Shown: positions 42,798 to 51,770 of the stretch, in pieces
Layout of the letters: every line of letters starts with the position of its first letter
How positions within the stretch are numbered: the first letter of the stretch is position 1
Assembly (NCBI GenBank): GCA_934643825.1
Contig: CAKUCW010000002.1
Location: forward strand, 62,001-126,000
Direction: 5' to 3'
Origin: an uncultured Clostridia bacterium
Lineage (GTDB): Bacteria; Bacillota; Clostridia; Christensenellales; Aristaeellaceae
DNA length: 64,000 nucleotides
Notes under the pieces: model-generated
What the model was told of the DNA's origin: nothing
Databases searched by the model: none
The model's input: the letters and a program-made list of their open reading frames with translations, nothing else
Translations under genes and position numbers: made by a program

Positions 42798-44735
42798 ATG
42801 AACTCAGTCAGATGGATGGCTTCCCTCGCACTTGCGGCTGTGCTGGGCATGGGGGTCATGCCCGTCCACGCGGAGGAGACGCCTGTGCAGCCCGAACTGA
42901 AGGCGCGGGTGAAGGAGATCATCGAGGCGGACGGCTATCAGTTTAAGGATTTGAACGATAACGGAGAGCTGGATGCCTACGAGGACTGGCGCCTGTCCCC
43001 TCAGGAGCGGGCGGAGAACCTGCTCTCCCTCATGACCGCCGAGCAGAAGGCTGCGCAGATGGTACACCTGACGCTGGTGACCCAAAAGGACAGCTGGTTC
43101 AACAAGAACAACGTCGGCTTCGCACTGGTGTATGAGTACATCTTTGAGCCAGAGGAGGAAGAAGACGAGGAAGAGAGCGACGAGACGCAGACGCCCATCT
43201 CCAGCGCACGAAATGCGGCGATGCGCACTAACGAGATTCAGGAGCTGTCCGAGAGCTCCGAGCTGGGCATCCCCGTGATCTTCTCCATGGACACCGAAGC
43301 GGGCGCGGCGTTCGTCAAGGACGCGACCTACCTGCCGGATGAAATCAATCAGGGCGCCGCAGGCGATGTAGAGCTGGTGACACGACTGAACGAGGTGCTC
43401 AAAGAGGAGCTGAAGGCGGTTGGCGTGCGCATGGCGCTCTCCCCTGATGCCGACCTGATCACCGATCCTCGCTGGGGACGCAATCAAGAGTGCTATTCCG
43501 AGGATGTGGAGACCGTCGAAACGATGATCGCCGCCGCCGTGAAGGCCCTTCAGGGCGAAAATGGTCTGGACGAGAATTCTGTTATGGCGACGGTGAAGCA
43601 CTTCCCTGGCGCTGGTGCGCAGACGAACGGCGTGGATGGCTCGCCGCTGACCATCTCCGAGGATTCGATCGACCTGCATCTGGCGGGCTTCAAGGCCGCT
43701 ATTGATGCGGGTGTGGCGGCGGTCATGCCCTACGGTTACTCCACCGTGCCCTATCTGGGCGGCGATGCGGTGGACAACTCCGCTGACCAGAGCGCTGCGG
43801 TCATGACCGATCTGCTGCGCGGCGAGCTAGGCTACGAGGGCATCATCCAGACCGACTGGGGGCTCAACTTCGTGGGCGCTGCCAACGCGGGCGCGGATGT
43901 GCTGGGCGGCGCGGGTGTGCGCTCCACGGCACAGCTGGTGGACGGCGTGGACGAGGCACTGCTCACGGATGCCTGCCGCCGGATTTTGATTGCCAAGTTC
44001 CAGATGGGGCTGTTTGAAAATCCCTATGTGGACGAGGACGCTGCTGAGGAGATCATCGGCAGCGATGAGCACAAGGCTGTGGCGAAGGAAGCTGCTGCGA
44101 AGTCCTTTACGCTGGTCAAATATGAAAACGCCGCCTCGCTGGCGGATCAGTCCTTCATCGTCGCGGGCGAGCTTGCCAGCGATGTGCGCTGTCTGAACAG
44201 CGGCTGGACTGCCAAGGAGCCGGTGGAGATTGCAGGCACCTCGATTCTGACAGCGCTTCAGGAAAAGGCAGGTGCGGACAATGTGACCTATATCACCTCC
44301 GCTGAGGAGGTTCCCGCCGATCTGAGCGGTGTCACCGCTGTGGTGGTGGTGGGCGAAAAGAGCGGAACCCATGACCCGGCGTGGGGTGCTGCGACGCTGG
44401 AATTCCCCGAGGAGCAGACTGCGCTCATCAACGCACTGGACAAAGCCGGCGCCAATGTGGTGGCGGTGGTTGTGATGAACCGTGCATACGTGCTGACTCC
44501 GATTGTGGATGCGGCGGACAGTGTGCTGGTGGTGTATCGCCCCGGCGTGACCTGCGGCGCGGAGGCCGTGGCAGACTGTCTGTTCGGCGAGACTGCCATC
44601 ACTGGCCGCCTGCCGTTCCAGATTCCCGAGAGCATGGAGCAGGTGCTCTCGCAGCGTGAGGATATGCCCAAGGACATCGAAAACCCGCTTTACGAATACG
44701 GCTTTGGCATCGATGCCGAAGGTTTCGGGAGGTAA
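42798..44735 (+). CDS. Secreted glycoside hydrolase family 3, copy 2
   Basis: This 645-residue GH3 paralogue of 38787-40775 has a signal peptide (ending VHAEE), the DLNDNGELDAYEDWR motif, KHFPGAG, and nucleophile in IIQTDWGL. It carries an acidic insertion of about 15 residues (EPEEEEDEEESDE, near 117-130) that the first copy lacks. The substrate is not inferable; differing loop length around the active site suggests a complementary specificity. Start ATG follows GGAAAGGAGA. It lies between the permeases and the ATPase, an order that shows the hydrolase is an integral part of the transport operon. Confidence 0.87.
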   Translation: MNSVRWMASLALAAVLGMGVMPVHAEETPVQPELKARVKEIIEADGYQFKDLNDNGELDAYEDWRLSPQERAENLLSLMTAEQKAAQMVHLTLVTQKDSWFNKNNVGFALVYEYIFEPEEEEDEEESDETQTPISSARNAAMRTNEIQELSESSELGIPVIFSMDTEAGAAFVKDATYLPDEINQGAAGDVELVTRLNEVLKEELKAVGVRMALSPDADLITDPRWGRNQECYSEDVETVETMIAAAVKALQGENGLDENSVMATVKHFPGAGAQTNGVDGSPLTISEDSIDLHLAGFKAAIDAGVAAVMPYGYSTVPYLGGDAVDNSADQSAAVMTDLLRGELGYEGIIQTDWGLNFVGAANAGADVLGGAGVRSTAQLVDGVDEALLTDACRRILIAKFQMGLFENPYVDEDAAEEIIGSDEHKAVAKEAAAKSFTLVKYENAASLADQSFIVAGELASDVRCLNSGWTAKEPVEIAGTSILTALQEKAGADNVTYITSAEEVPADLSGVTAVVVVGEKSGTHDPAWGAATLEFPEEQTALINALDKAGANVVAVVVMNRAYVLTPIVDAADSVLVVYRPGVTCGAEAVADCLFGETAITGRLPFQIPESMEQVLSQREDMPKDIENPLYEYGFGIDAEGFGR

Positions 44736-44741
44736 ACAGAT

Positions 44742-45863
44742 ATGGCTTCCATTACCATCAAGGATATGAGCGTCAGCTACAACAGGGGCAAGTCTTTTGT
44801 GCTGGACAAGCTGAATCTTGACATCAAGGACGGCGAATTCTGCGTGTTTCTGGGGCCGTCAGGCTGCGGAAAGTCCACGGCGATGCACTGCATCGCGGGT
44901 CTTTTGCATCCCGTTAGCGGCGAGATCCGCTTTGGGAACGAGGTCATGACCTTGGCGAGCGGAAAGGGCAAGGACAGAGCCTTTGTACCGCCGCAGGAGC
45001 GCAACATCGCCATGGTCTTTCAGGAATACGCCCTGTACCCCAACATGACCGTGCGGGAGAACATGTCCTTCGCTCTCAAGACCAAAAAGGCACCCAAGGA
45101 CGAGATTGAAAAGCGCGTGGCTTACATGGCGAAGCTGCTCTCCATCGAGCAGCTGCTGGATCGCCGCCCGGCTGAGCTCTCCGGAGGTCAGCGTCAGCGC
45201 GTGGCGCTGGGACGCGCACTGGTGCGCGATCCGCAGGTATTCCTGTTGGACGAACCGCTGGGCAATCTGGACGCGAAGCTGCGCGATCAGGTGCGCTACG
45301 AGCTCAAGAAGATCCAGGAGCAGCTGGGCGTGACCACCATCTATGTCACCCATGACCAGACCGAGGCTATGACCATGGCGGATCACATCGTGCTGATGAA
45401 GGACGGACATATCATGCAGCAGGGAACGCCCAGTGATTTGTACGATCATCCTGCCAACGAATTTGTGGCGGGCTTCCTCGGCACGCCGCAGATCAACATC
45501 TTCCCCTGCGATGTGAAGCAGTCGGGCGGCAAGCTGACGCTGGACGCAGGCGCATTCCGTCTGGAGGTGCCGGAGCAGGAGAGCCTCGCGCTGACGCCCT
45601 ATGTGGGACGCAGGGTCGATCTGGGCATCCGCCCCTCTGACTTCGAGCTGGCACAGGAGGGCGTGAACGCCATCCATGCCCATGTGGATTCCATCGAGCC
45701 GCTGGGCGATGCCTACCTGATTTATGTACGGGTGGGCGAAAAGGTGGTCGTGTTCAAGTACACCGGAGAAACAGCCCCCACGGAAAAGGAGCTGCTGCTC
45801 TCGCCCAACCTTGCTAAGCTGCATCTGTTTGATCCGGAAACGGAGAAACGCATCAACGATTGA
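44742..45863 (+). CDS. CUT1 ABC transporter ATP-binding protein (MsmX/UgpC type)
   Basis: This 373-residue ATPase powers the permease pair. Walker A is GPSGCGKST (residues about 39-47); the Q-loop, signature LSGGQRQRVALGRAL, Walker B VFLLDEPLGNLDAK, and switch His in VTHDQTEAMTMAD are all intact. A C-terminal TOBE-like regulatory domain (about 240-370) may bind sugar-phosphate signals. ATG 44742 lies 6 bp after the GH3 stop. Confidence 0.93.
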   Translation: MASITIKDMSVSYNRGKSFVLDKLNLDIKDGEFCVFLGPSGCGKSTAMHCIAGLLHPVSGEIRFGNEVMTLASGKGKDRAFVPPQERNIAMVFQEYALYPNMTVRENMSFALKTKKAPKDEIEKRVAYMAKLLSIEQLLDRRPAELSGGQRQRVALGRALVRDPQVFLLDEPLGNLDAKLRDQVRYELKKIQEQLGVTTIYVTHDQTEAMTMADHIVLMKDGHIMQQGTPSDLYDHPANEFVAGFLGTPQINIFPCDVKQSGGKLTLDAGAFRLEVPEQESLALTPYVGRRVDLGIRPSDFELAQEGVNAIHAHVDSIEPLGDAYLIYVRVGEKVVVFKYTGETAPTEKELLLSPNLAKLHLFDPETEKRIND

Positions 45864-45878
45864 TCTTACAGGGCATCT

Positions 45879-45946
45879 CCGGAGGCTTCGCGCCTCCGGG
45901 GTGCTCCTTCGCCAGACGCTGTACGGCAGCCTTTGGCGAAGGAGCA
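45879..45946 (+). promoter_or_regulatory. Two stem-loops separating transport and activation genes
   Basis: CCGGAGGC-TTCGC-GCCTCCGG (45879-45899) and TGCTCCTTCGCCA / TGGCGAAGGAGCA (45902-45914 with 45934-45946) are strong perfect stems in the 105-bp gap before the carrier-protein gene. There is no U-tract, and a consensus ribosome-binding site AAAAGGAGGT follows. They may partially terminate transcription or act as an RNA processing point that sets the ratio of transporter to acylation enzymes. Confidence 0.6.
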
Positions 45947-45968
45947 TCAAAAAAGGAGGTACCCATTT

Positions 45969-46205
45969 ATGAACGATATGCAGAGACTGCTGAATGCCCT
46001 TTCCGAGGTGCGGGATGATGTGGACTTTGCCCATGAGGACCATCTGGTGGAGGATGGGCTGATCGACTCGCTTGACCTCACGCGGATCATCGCCGCGTTG
46101 GATGAAACGTTTGACATTCACATCCGTGCGGGCGAAATTGAGCCGGAAAACTTCAACAACGTCGATGAAATGCTTGCGCTGGTGCGCAGGTATCAGAAGC
46201 GATGA
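45969..46205 (+). CDS. Carrier protein, DltC-like (acyl/aminoacyl carrier)
   Basis: This 78-residue four-helix carrier has the phosphopantetheine-attachment motif DGLIDSLDL with Ser34. Its C-terminal half (IAALDETFDIHI, PENFNNVDEMLALV) resembles DltC-like carriers of Clostridia more than fatty-acid ACPs. It should be charged by the adjacent adenylation enzyme or enzymes and hand the acyl or aminoacyl group to the MBOAT. ATG 45969 follows AAAAGGAGGT. The stop codon overlaps the start of the next gene by 4 bp (ATGA), so the two are translated together. Confidence 0.85.
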   Translation: MNDMQRLLNALSEVRDDVDFAHEDHLVEDGLIDSLDLTRIIAALDETFDIHIRAGEIEPENFNNVDEMLALVRRYQKR

Positions 46206-47686
46206 GCGTGCGCAATGTGCTGGACTGGCTGGAGGAGGCAGCCCGGCTTGCCTCTGGGAACATTGCCTTTGACGCACCCGGCAAAGCCATGACATGGGAA
46301 CAGGTTTGGCAGGCGGCGCAGGAGACCGGCAGTCTGCTTGCCACGCAGACGAAGGCGCAGCAGCCGGTGCTCATTCTTATGGACAAGAGCCCGGACTGCC
46401 TGTGCGCCATGCTGGGCGCGGTATGCGCCGGGTGCTTCTATACGCCGCTTGATTCCTCTATGCCACGGGCAAGGATTCAGATGATTGCCGACACCCTGCG
46501 CCCCGCTGTGATTCTCTACGAGGAACACTACGAGGAGGTGGCGCACGGCATTGCCGGGGATGCCCGGCTTTGCCGCTATGACGCAATCCCACACAGCGTG
46601 GATGCAGCGCTGCTCAGGGAGCGCCGGGCGATGCACATAGATGCCGACCTGCTCTATGTGCTGTTCACCAGCGGCTCCACTGGCGTGCCCAAGGGCGTGT
46701 CCATCACCCATCGCAGCGTGATTGATCTGGTGGAGTGGGCGTGCGATGCGCTCCGGATTCCTGAGGGCGCACGTTTTGGCTCTCAGGCACCCTTCTACTT
46801 CGACAATTCTGTGCTGGACATCTACTGCGTCATGCATATGCGGGGCAGCCTGCACATGATTCCCCGGATGGACTTTCTGTTTCCGGCGCGGCTTGTGCAG
46901 CGGCTGGCGCACGAGCGCATCGACACGGTTTTCTGGGTACCCTCGGCGCTGACGGCGCTGGCGGGGGCAGATGTGCTTGTGCCCGGGTGTCTTCCGGCAC
47001 TACGGAGGGTGTTTTTCTGCGGCGAAGTCATGCCCTGTGCCACGCTGAACAGGTGGCGTTTTGCCCTGCCCGATGCTGACTACGTGAATATGTACGGACC
47101 CACTGAAATTACCGACGTGTGTACGTGGTACCGGGTGGATCGAACCTTTGCGGACACGGACAGCCTGCCCATCGGCTTTCCCTGCGCCAACACACGCATT
47201 ATGCTCATCGACGGGGAAATCTGCGTGAGCGGCACGTGTCTGTCGCCGGGCTACTACAATGCATCGGAGAAAACCGCTGCTGTCTTCGTGCTCAATCCGC
47301 TGCGTCCGCAGATTCCGGAGCTGATGTACCGCACGGGCGATCTGGGCGCGTACAATGACCTGGGCGAACTGATGTTTCTCGGGCGGCGGGACAGCCAGAT
47401 TAAACACAGCGGCTACCGCATCGAGCTGGGAGAAATCGAGTGTGCGCTCAGTGCGGCGGAGGGCGTATCGCTGGCATGCTGCTATTATGACGGCGCTCGT
47501 ATCGTGGCGGCGTACACTGGCGCAGCCGACGAACGGGAACTCAAGAAGCAGCTGCGCGAATCGCTGCCTAAATACATGCTGCCGGAGCTGCTGCTGCACA
47601 GGAAGGAGCTTCCCCGTACCGGCAGCGGCAAGGTGGACAGGCTGACCCTTCGTCAGGAGGTGGAGCATGAGCATCCTCTCCCTTGA
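46202..47686 (+). CDS. DltA-like adenylation enzyme (amino acid:carrier ligase)
   Basis: This 494-residue ANL-superfamily enzyme activates a carboxylate with ATP and loads the carrier protein. Visible core motifs are LLYVLFTSGSTGVPKG (A3), YFDNS with Asp201 (A4), YVNMYGPTE (A5), YRTGDLG (A7), GRRDSQIKHSGYRIELGEIE (A8) and the catalytic Lys in GSGKVDR (A10). Asp201 lies where DltA uses Asp to bind the substrate's alpha-amino group, so an amino acid such as D-alanine is likely. The gene overlaps both carrier (ATGA) and MBOAT genes, indicating strict stoichiometric translation. Confidence 0.85.
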   Translation: MSVRNVLDWLEEAARLASGNIAFDAPGKAMTWEQVWQAAQETGSLLATQTKAQQPVLILMDKSPDCLCAMLGAVCAGCFYTPLDSSMPRARIQMIADTLRPAVILYEEHYEEVAHGIAGDARLCRYDAIPHSVDAALLRERRAMHIDADLLYVLFTSGSTGVPKGVSITHRSVIDLVEWACDALRIPEGARFGSQAPFYFDNSVLDIYCVMHMRGSLHMIPRMDFLFPARLVQRLAHERIDTVFWVPSALTALAGADVLVPGCLPALRRVFFCGEVMPCATLNRWRFALPDADYVNMYGPTEITDVCTWYRVDRTFADTDSLPIGFPCANTRIMLIDGEICVSGTCLSPGYYNASEKTAAVFVLNPLRPQIPELMYRTGDLGAYNDLGELMFLGRRDSQIKHSGYRIELGEIECALSAAEGVSLACCYYDGARIVAAYTGAADERELKKQLRESLPKYMLPELLLHRKELPRTGSGKVDRLTLRQEVEHEHPLP

Positions 47687-49109
47687 ATTCTTGCTGCTTG
47701 CAGCGTGTATGGTGCTGCTGTACTATCTGCTGCCACTGCGCATCCGCTGGATCGTGCTGCTGGCGGCAAGCGCCGTCTATGTCGGGCTGTCCGGCTGGTA
47801 CAGCGCGGCGCATCTGACCGCCGTGGTGCTGGTGATGTGGGGCGGCGGGCTGCTGCTTGAGCGCAAAAGAAGCGGGTTGCTGCTGGCGCTGCTGGTGGGG
47901 CTTGACATGAGCGCGATGCTGCTGCTCAAATACGCGCCCTTTGCGCAGGGGCTGCTGGTGCCCGTGGGGCTGAGCTATTTCACGTTCCAGTCAGCGGGGT
48001 ATCTCGTTGATGTCTATCGCGGCAAGGCACAGGCGCAGAAGAACCCGCTGAGGGCGTGGTTGTTTGTGGGCTACTTCCCGCAGCTTGCACAGGGCCCCAT
48101 TTCCACATGGAAGGAGCTTGGACCGCAGCTGATAACCGGGCATCGGCTGAAGCCGGAGCAGTTCGGCACCGGATTCACGCTGCTGCTGTGGGGGTATTTC
48201 AAGAAGCTGGTCATTGCTGACCGGCTGGCAGCAACGACGGACACGCTGCTTGGGGGCGGTAGCCTGCCGGGCTGGTTTGTGCTGGGTGGGGTTATGCTGT
48301 ATACCGTTCGTCTGTATATGGACTTCTCTGGCGGCGTGGACGTGGTGCGCGGGCTGTCACGGATGGTGGGCATCGAGCTGCCGGAAAACTTCCGCCGCCC
48401 CTTCTTCGCAACGAGCGTGGCGGACTACTGGCGGCGCTGGCATATCACGCTGGGCAAATGGTTTCGTGCCTACCTGCTCTACCCGCTGACGACCTCCCGG
48501 GCGGGCATCGCACTGGGCAGGTTTGCATCCAAATTTCTGGGCAAGCGCACGGGACGCGCAGTCCCCAGCGTCCTTGCCACGCTGCTGGTGTTTCTGCTGA
48601 TCGGTCTTTGGCATGCTGCCAACTGGAACGCGGTGATTTACGGTGCGTATTTCGGGCTGGTCATGGCGTCGTCCATGCTGCTGGAGCCTGTTTGGAAAAC
48701 CATGCGCGCCACGCTGCGCTTGCCGCAGGGCGGCTTTATGACGCCTCTGAGCATTGTGCGCACCTGGGGACTGATTCTGCTGGCACAGTACTTCGCCTTT
48801 ACGGCAAGCCCGCAGCAGAGCCTCGCACTGCTTGGTCAAACCCTCGCACCGTGGTCGTTTGAAGGCTGTGCTGCGCAGCTGACGGCGGTCATGGCGCCGC
48901 TGGAATGGCTGATTGCCGGAGCAGGCTGCGCGGCGGTGCTGGCGGTGGACGGACTGTGTGAACGGAAGGTGGATGTATGCACCCGTCTGGTCCGGGCGCC
49001 CATCGCGCTGCGCTGGCCTGTTCTGCTTGTACTGATTCTGGTCATTGCGGTATTCGGCATGTACGGCACGGGGTACAACGGCGCAGACTTCCTGTATACG
49101 CAATTCTGA
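47667..49109 (+). CDS. MBOAT family membrane O-acyltransferase (DltB/AlgI-like)
   Basis: This 480-residue polytopic protein (about 11 helices) belongs to the MBOAT superfamily. Signatures are VGLSYFTFQSAGYLVDVYRG, YMDFSGGVDVV, RRPFFATSVADYWRRWHITLG (shown here in part) and the catalytic His316 in GLWHAANWNAVIYG. DltB and AlgI move activated acyl or aminoacyl groups across the membrane to an extracellular acceptor. The gene overlaps the adenylation gene by 20 bp and is followed by an SGNH-like partner, reproducing the Dlt/Alg logic. Confidence 0.88.
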   Translation: MSILSLEFLLLAACMVLLYYLLPLRIRWIVLLAASAVYVGLSGWYSAAHLTAVVLVMWGGGLLLERKRSGLLLALLVGLDMSAMLLLKYAPFAQGLLVPVGLSYFTFQSAGYLVDVYRGKAQAQKNPLRAWLFVGYFPQLAQGPISTWKELGPQLITGHRLKPEQFGTGFTLLLWGYFKKLVIADRLAATTDTLLGGGSLPGWFVLGGVMLYTVRLYMDFSGGVDVVRGLSRMVGIELPENFRRPFFATSVADYWRRWHITLGKWFRAYLLYPLTTSRAGIALGRFASKFLGKRTGRAVPSVLATLLVFLLIGLWHAANWNAVIYGAYFGLVMASSMLLEPVWKTMRATLRLPQGGFMTPLSIVRTWGLILLAQYFAFTASPQQSLALLGQTLAPWSFEGCAAQLTAVMAPLEWLIAGAGCAAVLAVDGLCERKVDVCTRLVRAPIALRWPVLLVLILVIAVFGMYGTGYNGADFLYTQF

Positions 49110-49123
49110 AACGAGGTGAGCGC

Positions 49124-50200
49124 ATGGAAAAGCCAACCGTCTCCCGAAGGAGGGAGCTTCTGCGCTTCTGGCTGCGGCTGATCTGCTTTGCGTTTTTGAC
49201 CGTGGCAATGCTCGCCTACACCAACTACGTTCTGACGCCCAAGCACGACTACGGCATCTGCTCCATGATCAACTTGTACCGGCAGGAGCCGGACAGCATT
49301 GACGTGCTGGCGGTGGGCACATCGCTGACCTACGCCGGGGTGAACACCAACGTACTCTGGAAGGAATACGGCATCGCCGCCTACGATCTGTGCAGTGCCG
49401 AGCAGCCCTTCTGGGTCAGCTACTATGCTATCCGGGAGGCACTCAAAACCCATCATCCGCAGGTGATTCTGCTGGATGCCAAGCCCTCCATCTACACGAA
49501 GGACTATTCCCCCCGCGGACGCATCATTCTTTCCACCTATGGTATCGCCGGACCGGCAAACCGCATCGGTGCGATCCTCGCCTGCGCGGAAACACCGCGG
49601 GATGCGCTGGGGTTCATTCTGGGTCTGCCCGAGGTGCACAGCAATTATCAGAATATAAGCCTTTCGGACTTTCGCATCCCGCCGGACAACGGCGGGCGCG
49701 GCGATGCGTGGAAGGGATTTATCGAGATGGACGAGACAGAACCGCATGAAAGACCTTCGCTGGTATACAGCAGCGTGCGGCGCAACATGAACGCCCGGCA
49801 GGAGGAATACGTCCGCAAGATTTTGGAGCTGGCGCAGGCGGAGGGTATCGAGGTGATGCTGCTGGGCATACCGAACCCTGACTATGCTCACGATCACATG
49901 TATTACAACGCGCTCTGGTCCATTGCGGAGGAATACGGCATCTCCGGCATCAACTACAACGACCCGTCCCTGCGATTTGGTCTGCGCTACTCCTCGGACT
50001 TTGCGGACTGGCAGCACCTGAACGTGAAGGGCAGCGTAACCTTCTCCCGCAGGCTGGGGAAGGACCTGATGGAGCGATACGACCTGCCGGATCGCCGGGG
50101 CGATGCGCGCTATGACTCTTATGCAGACAGTGCCGCGCAGTGGTACGCGCAGTATCCCATGTACGTGCCCGAAAAGAAGGAAGGAGCAAAAAAACCATGA
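49124..50200 (+). CDS. Membrane-anchored SGNH-fold protein (DltD/AlgX-like role)
   Basis: This 358-residue protein has one N-terminal transmembrane helix (about residues 15-34) and an extracellular SGNH-like domain. The nucleophile is Ser67 in VLAVGTSLTYAG, and the DxxH motif is DWQHLNVKG (Asp295, His298). Middle helices contain the VILLDAKPSIY segment. It is probably the partner that completes transfer of the group delivered by the MBOAT to an outside polymer. ATG 49124 follows GAGGTGAG; the open frame upstream is not translated. Its stop overlaps the second adenylation gene (ATGA). Confidence 0.7.
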   Translation: MEKPTVSRRRELLRFWLRLICFAFLTVAMLAYTNYVLTPKHDYGICSMINLYRQEPDSIDVLAVGTSLTYAGVNTNVLWKEYGIAAYDLCSAEQPFWVSYYAIREALKTHHPQVILLDAKPSIYTKDYSPRGRIILSTYGIAGPANRIGAILACAETPRDALGFILGLPEVHSNYQNISLSDFRIPPDNGGRGDAWKGFIEMDETEPHERPSLVYSSVRRNMNARQEEYVRKILELAQAEGIEVMLLGIPNPDYAHDHMYYNALWSIAEEYGISGINYNDPSLRFGLRYSSDFADWQHLNVKGSVTFSRRLGKDLMERYDLPDRRGDARYDSYADSAAQWYAQYPMYVPEKKEGAKKP

Positions 50201-51723
50201 AAGCCAACATGCTGGATTATCTGGAGAGCACCGTGGAGCGCGTCCCGGAGCGTGTCGCCTTCTATGACGATCAGGAGAGCCTGACCTTTGCCGCGCTGCG
50301 GGAGAGCGCAAAGCGCATCGGCACCTGCCTTGCTGCCGTCGCTTCTCCTCGAACGCCTGTGGCGCTGCTGCTGGACAGTCGCAGCATCCGCAACATTCCT
50401 GCCATCTTTGGCGCGATTTACGCGGGCTGCGCGTATGCCCCGCTGGATATTGCCATGCCGCCCGAGAGACTCCGGCTGCTGCTGGAGCTCATGCAGCCCT
50501 CCGCCGTGCTGGTGGATGAGCGGGGCGCCGGTGTGTTTGCGGCCTGCGGGCTGCGCGGCTTCCCGGTAGTTGAATACGCCGCAGCCATGTCCGCCCAAGC
50601 GGACGATGCGAGGCTTGCGGTCATTCGCCGTCAGGCAAGCATGTACGACCCGATGTCCATCCTCTACACCTCCGGCTCCACGGGCATCCCCAAGGGCTCC
50701 ATCCAGCCGCACTTCAGCTACATCCACTGGATGGAGGCGTCCATCGAGATGTACGGCTTTACGGAGGATATGGTGTTCGGCAATCAGTCGCCCTTCTTCT
50801 ACGCCAACTCCATTCTGGACATTTTCCCGCCTGTGGCGCTTGGCGCAAAGACCTATCTGCTGCCCTCTGGTGTGCTGACCTTCCCAAAGCGCATGATCGC
50901 CTGCCTGAACGAGCATCACGTCAGCGAGCTCTGCATGACGCCCTCCAGCTTTGTCAGCGTGGTGAACGCGGGCGTGCTGACGCCGGGGGCCGTGCCCGAC
51001 CTGAAATGGGGCATCATGAGCGGCGAATCCATGCCGTGGCTGCCGCTCAAGGCATGGATGGACGCCACACCGAATGCAGACTGGTGGCATTTTTACGGCA
51101 GCACGGAGATGTTCTCCGTGGCAGTGGGCAAGGTTGAGGGGGAGTATCAGGCGGGCGACCGACTGCCTGTGGGCAGACCCTTTCCTATCGTCCATATTCT
51201 CTTTGTGGATGAGGATGGCAACGAGGTTTCGCCGGGCGAGCCGGGCGAGATGCTGGTATCCAGCCCGATGATATCCTGCGGATATCACCGTGACCCGGAA
51301 CGAACGCAGCGTGCGTGGATCGTCGATCCGCTGAGCCGGGGCTGGCAGGAGCGGTTCTACCGCTGCGGTGACATGGGCTATCTCCTGCCGGACGGACAGC
51401 TGATGGTGCTCGGACGCAGGGACAACCAGATCAAGCACATGGGCTACCGCATGGAGCTTGGCGAGGTGGAGGCGGCGCTCCAGACGCTGCCGGACTGGCA
51501 GGAGGGCTGTGTGCTGCATGATCAGGCACAGGACAGGATATGGTGCTTCTACTCCGGAAAGCTGGACGAAAAGCAGCTGAAAGCCGGACTGAAGGAGCGG
51601 CTTGCGCGGTACATGCTGCCCGACCGGTTTGTGCATCTTCATGACATGCCACACACCGCCAACATGAAAATCGACCGGCAGCGGCTGCGGCAGATGATGC
51701 AGAAAGCTGAAACAGAAACCTGA
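50197..51723 (+). CDS. Second adenylation enzyme, lacking the amino-binding Asp
   Basis: This 508-residue ANL enzyme has the usual motifs: ILYTSGSTGIPKGS, FYGSTEMF, YRCGDMGY, GRRDNQIKHMGYRMELGEVE and the catalytic Lys in ANMKIDR. Where the first copy has FDNS, this one has YANS (Ala203), so the acidic anchor for an alpha-amino group is missing. It should therefore activate a carboxylic acid without an alpha-amino group, or a differently bound substrate (inference). It may charge the same carrier protein. It overlaps the SGNH gene by 4 bp (ATGA). A terminator at 51732 ends the operon. Confidence 0.8.
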   Translation: MKANMLDYLESTVERVPERVAFYDDQESLTFAALRESAKRIGTCLAAVASPRTPVALLLDSRSIRNIPAIFGAIYAGCAYAPLDIAMPPERLRLLLELMQPSAVLVDERGAGVFAACGLRGFPVVEYAAAMSAQADDARLAVIRRQASMYDPMSILYTSGSTGIPKGSIQPHFSYIHWMEASIEMYGFTEDMVFGNQSPFFYANSILDIFPPVALGAKTYLLPSGVLTFPKRMIACLNEHHVSELCMTPSSFVSVVNAGVLTPGAVPDLKWGIMSGESMPWLPLKAWMDATPNADWWHFYGSTEMFSVAVGKVEGEYQAGDRLPVGRPFPIVHILFVDEDGNEVSPGEPGEMLVSSPMISCGYHRDPERTQRAWIVDPLSRGWQERFYRCGDMGYLLPDGQLMVLGRRDNQIKHMGYRMELGEVEAALQTLPDWQEGCVLHDQAQDRIWCFYSGKLDEKQLKAGLKERLARYMLPDRFVHLHDMPHTANMKIDRQRLRQMMQKAETET

Positions 51724-51731
51724 ATGGAAAG

Positions 51732-51766
51732 CAGGGCGTCCCTGCTGAAGGAACGCCCTGTTTTTT
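51732..51766. terminator. Terminator at the end of the glycan operon
   Basis: CAGGGCGTCC (51732-51741) and GGAACGCCCTG (51750-51760) pair with one bulged A and are followed by TTTTTT. It lies between the converging operon end and the regulator gene, and may serve both. Confidence 0.85.
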
Positions 51767-51770
51767 GGTG

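Noticed and set aside
45969..51723. Non-ribosomal peptide synthetase cluster
   Set aside because: Both adenylation enzymes are stand-alone and there is no condensation, thioesterase or multi-module protein; the MBOAT and SGNH partners point to Dlt-type transfer instead.
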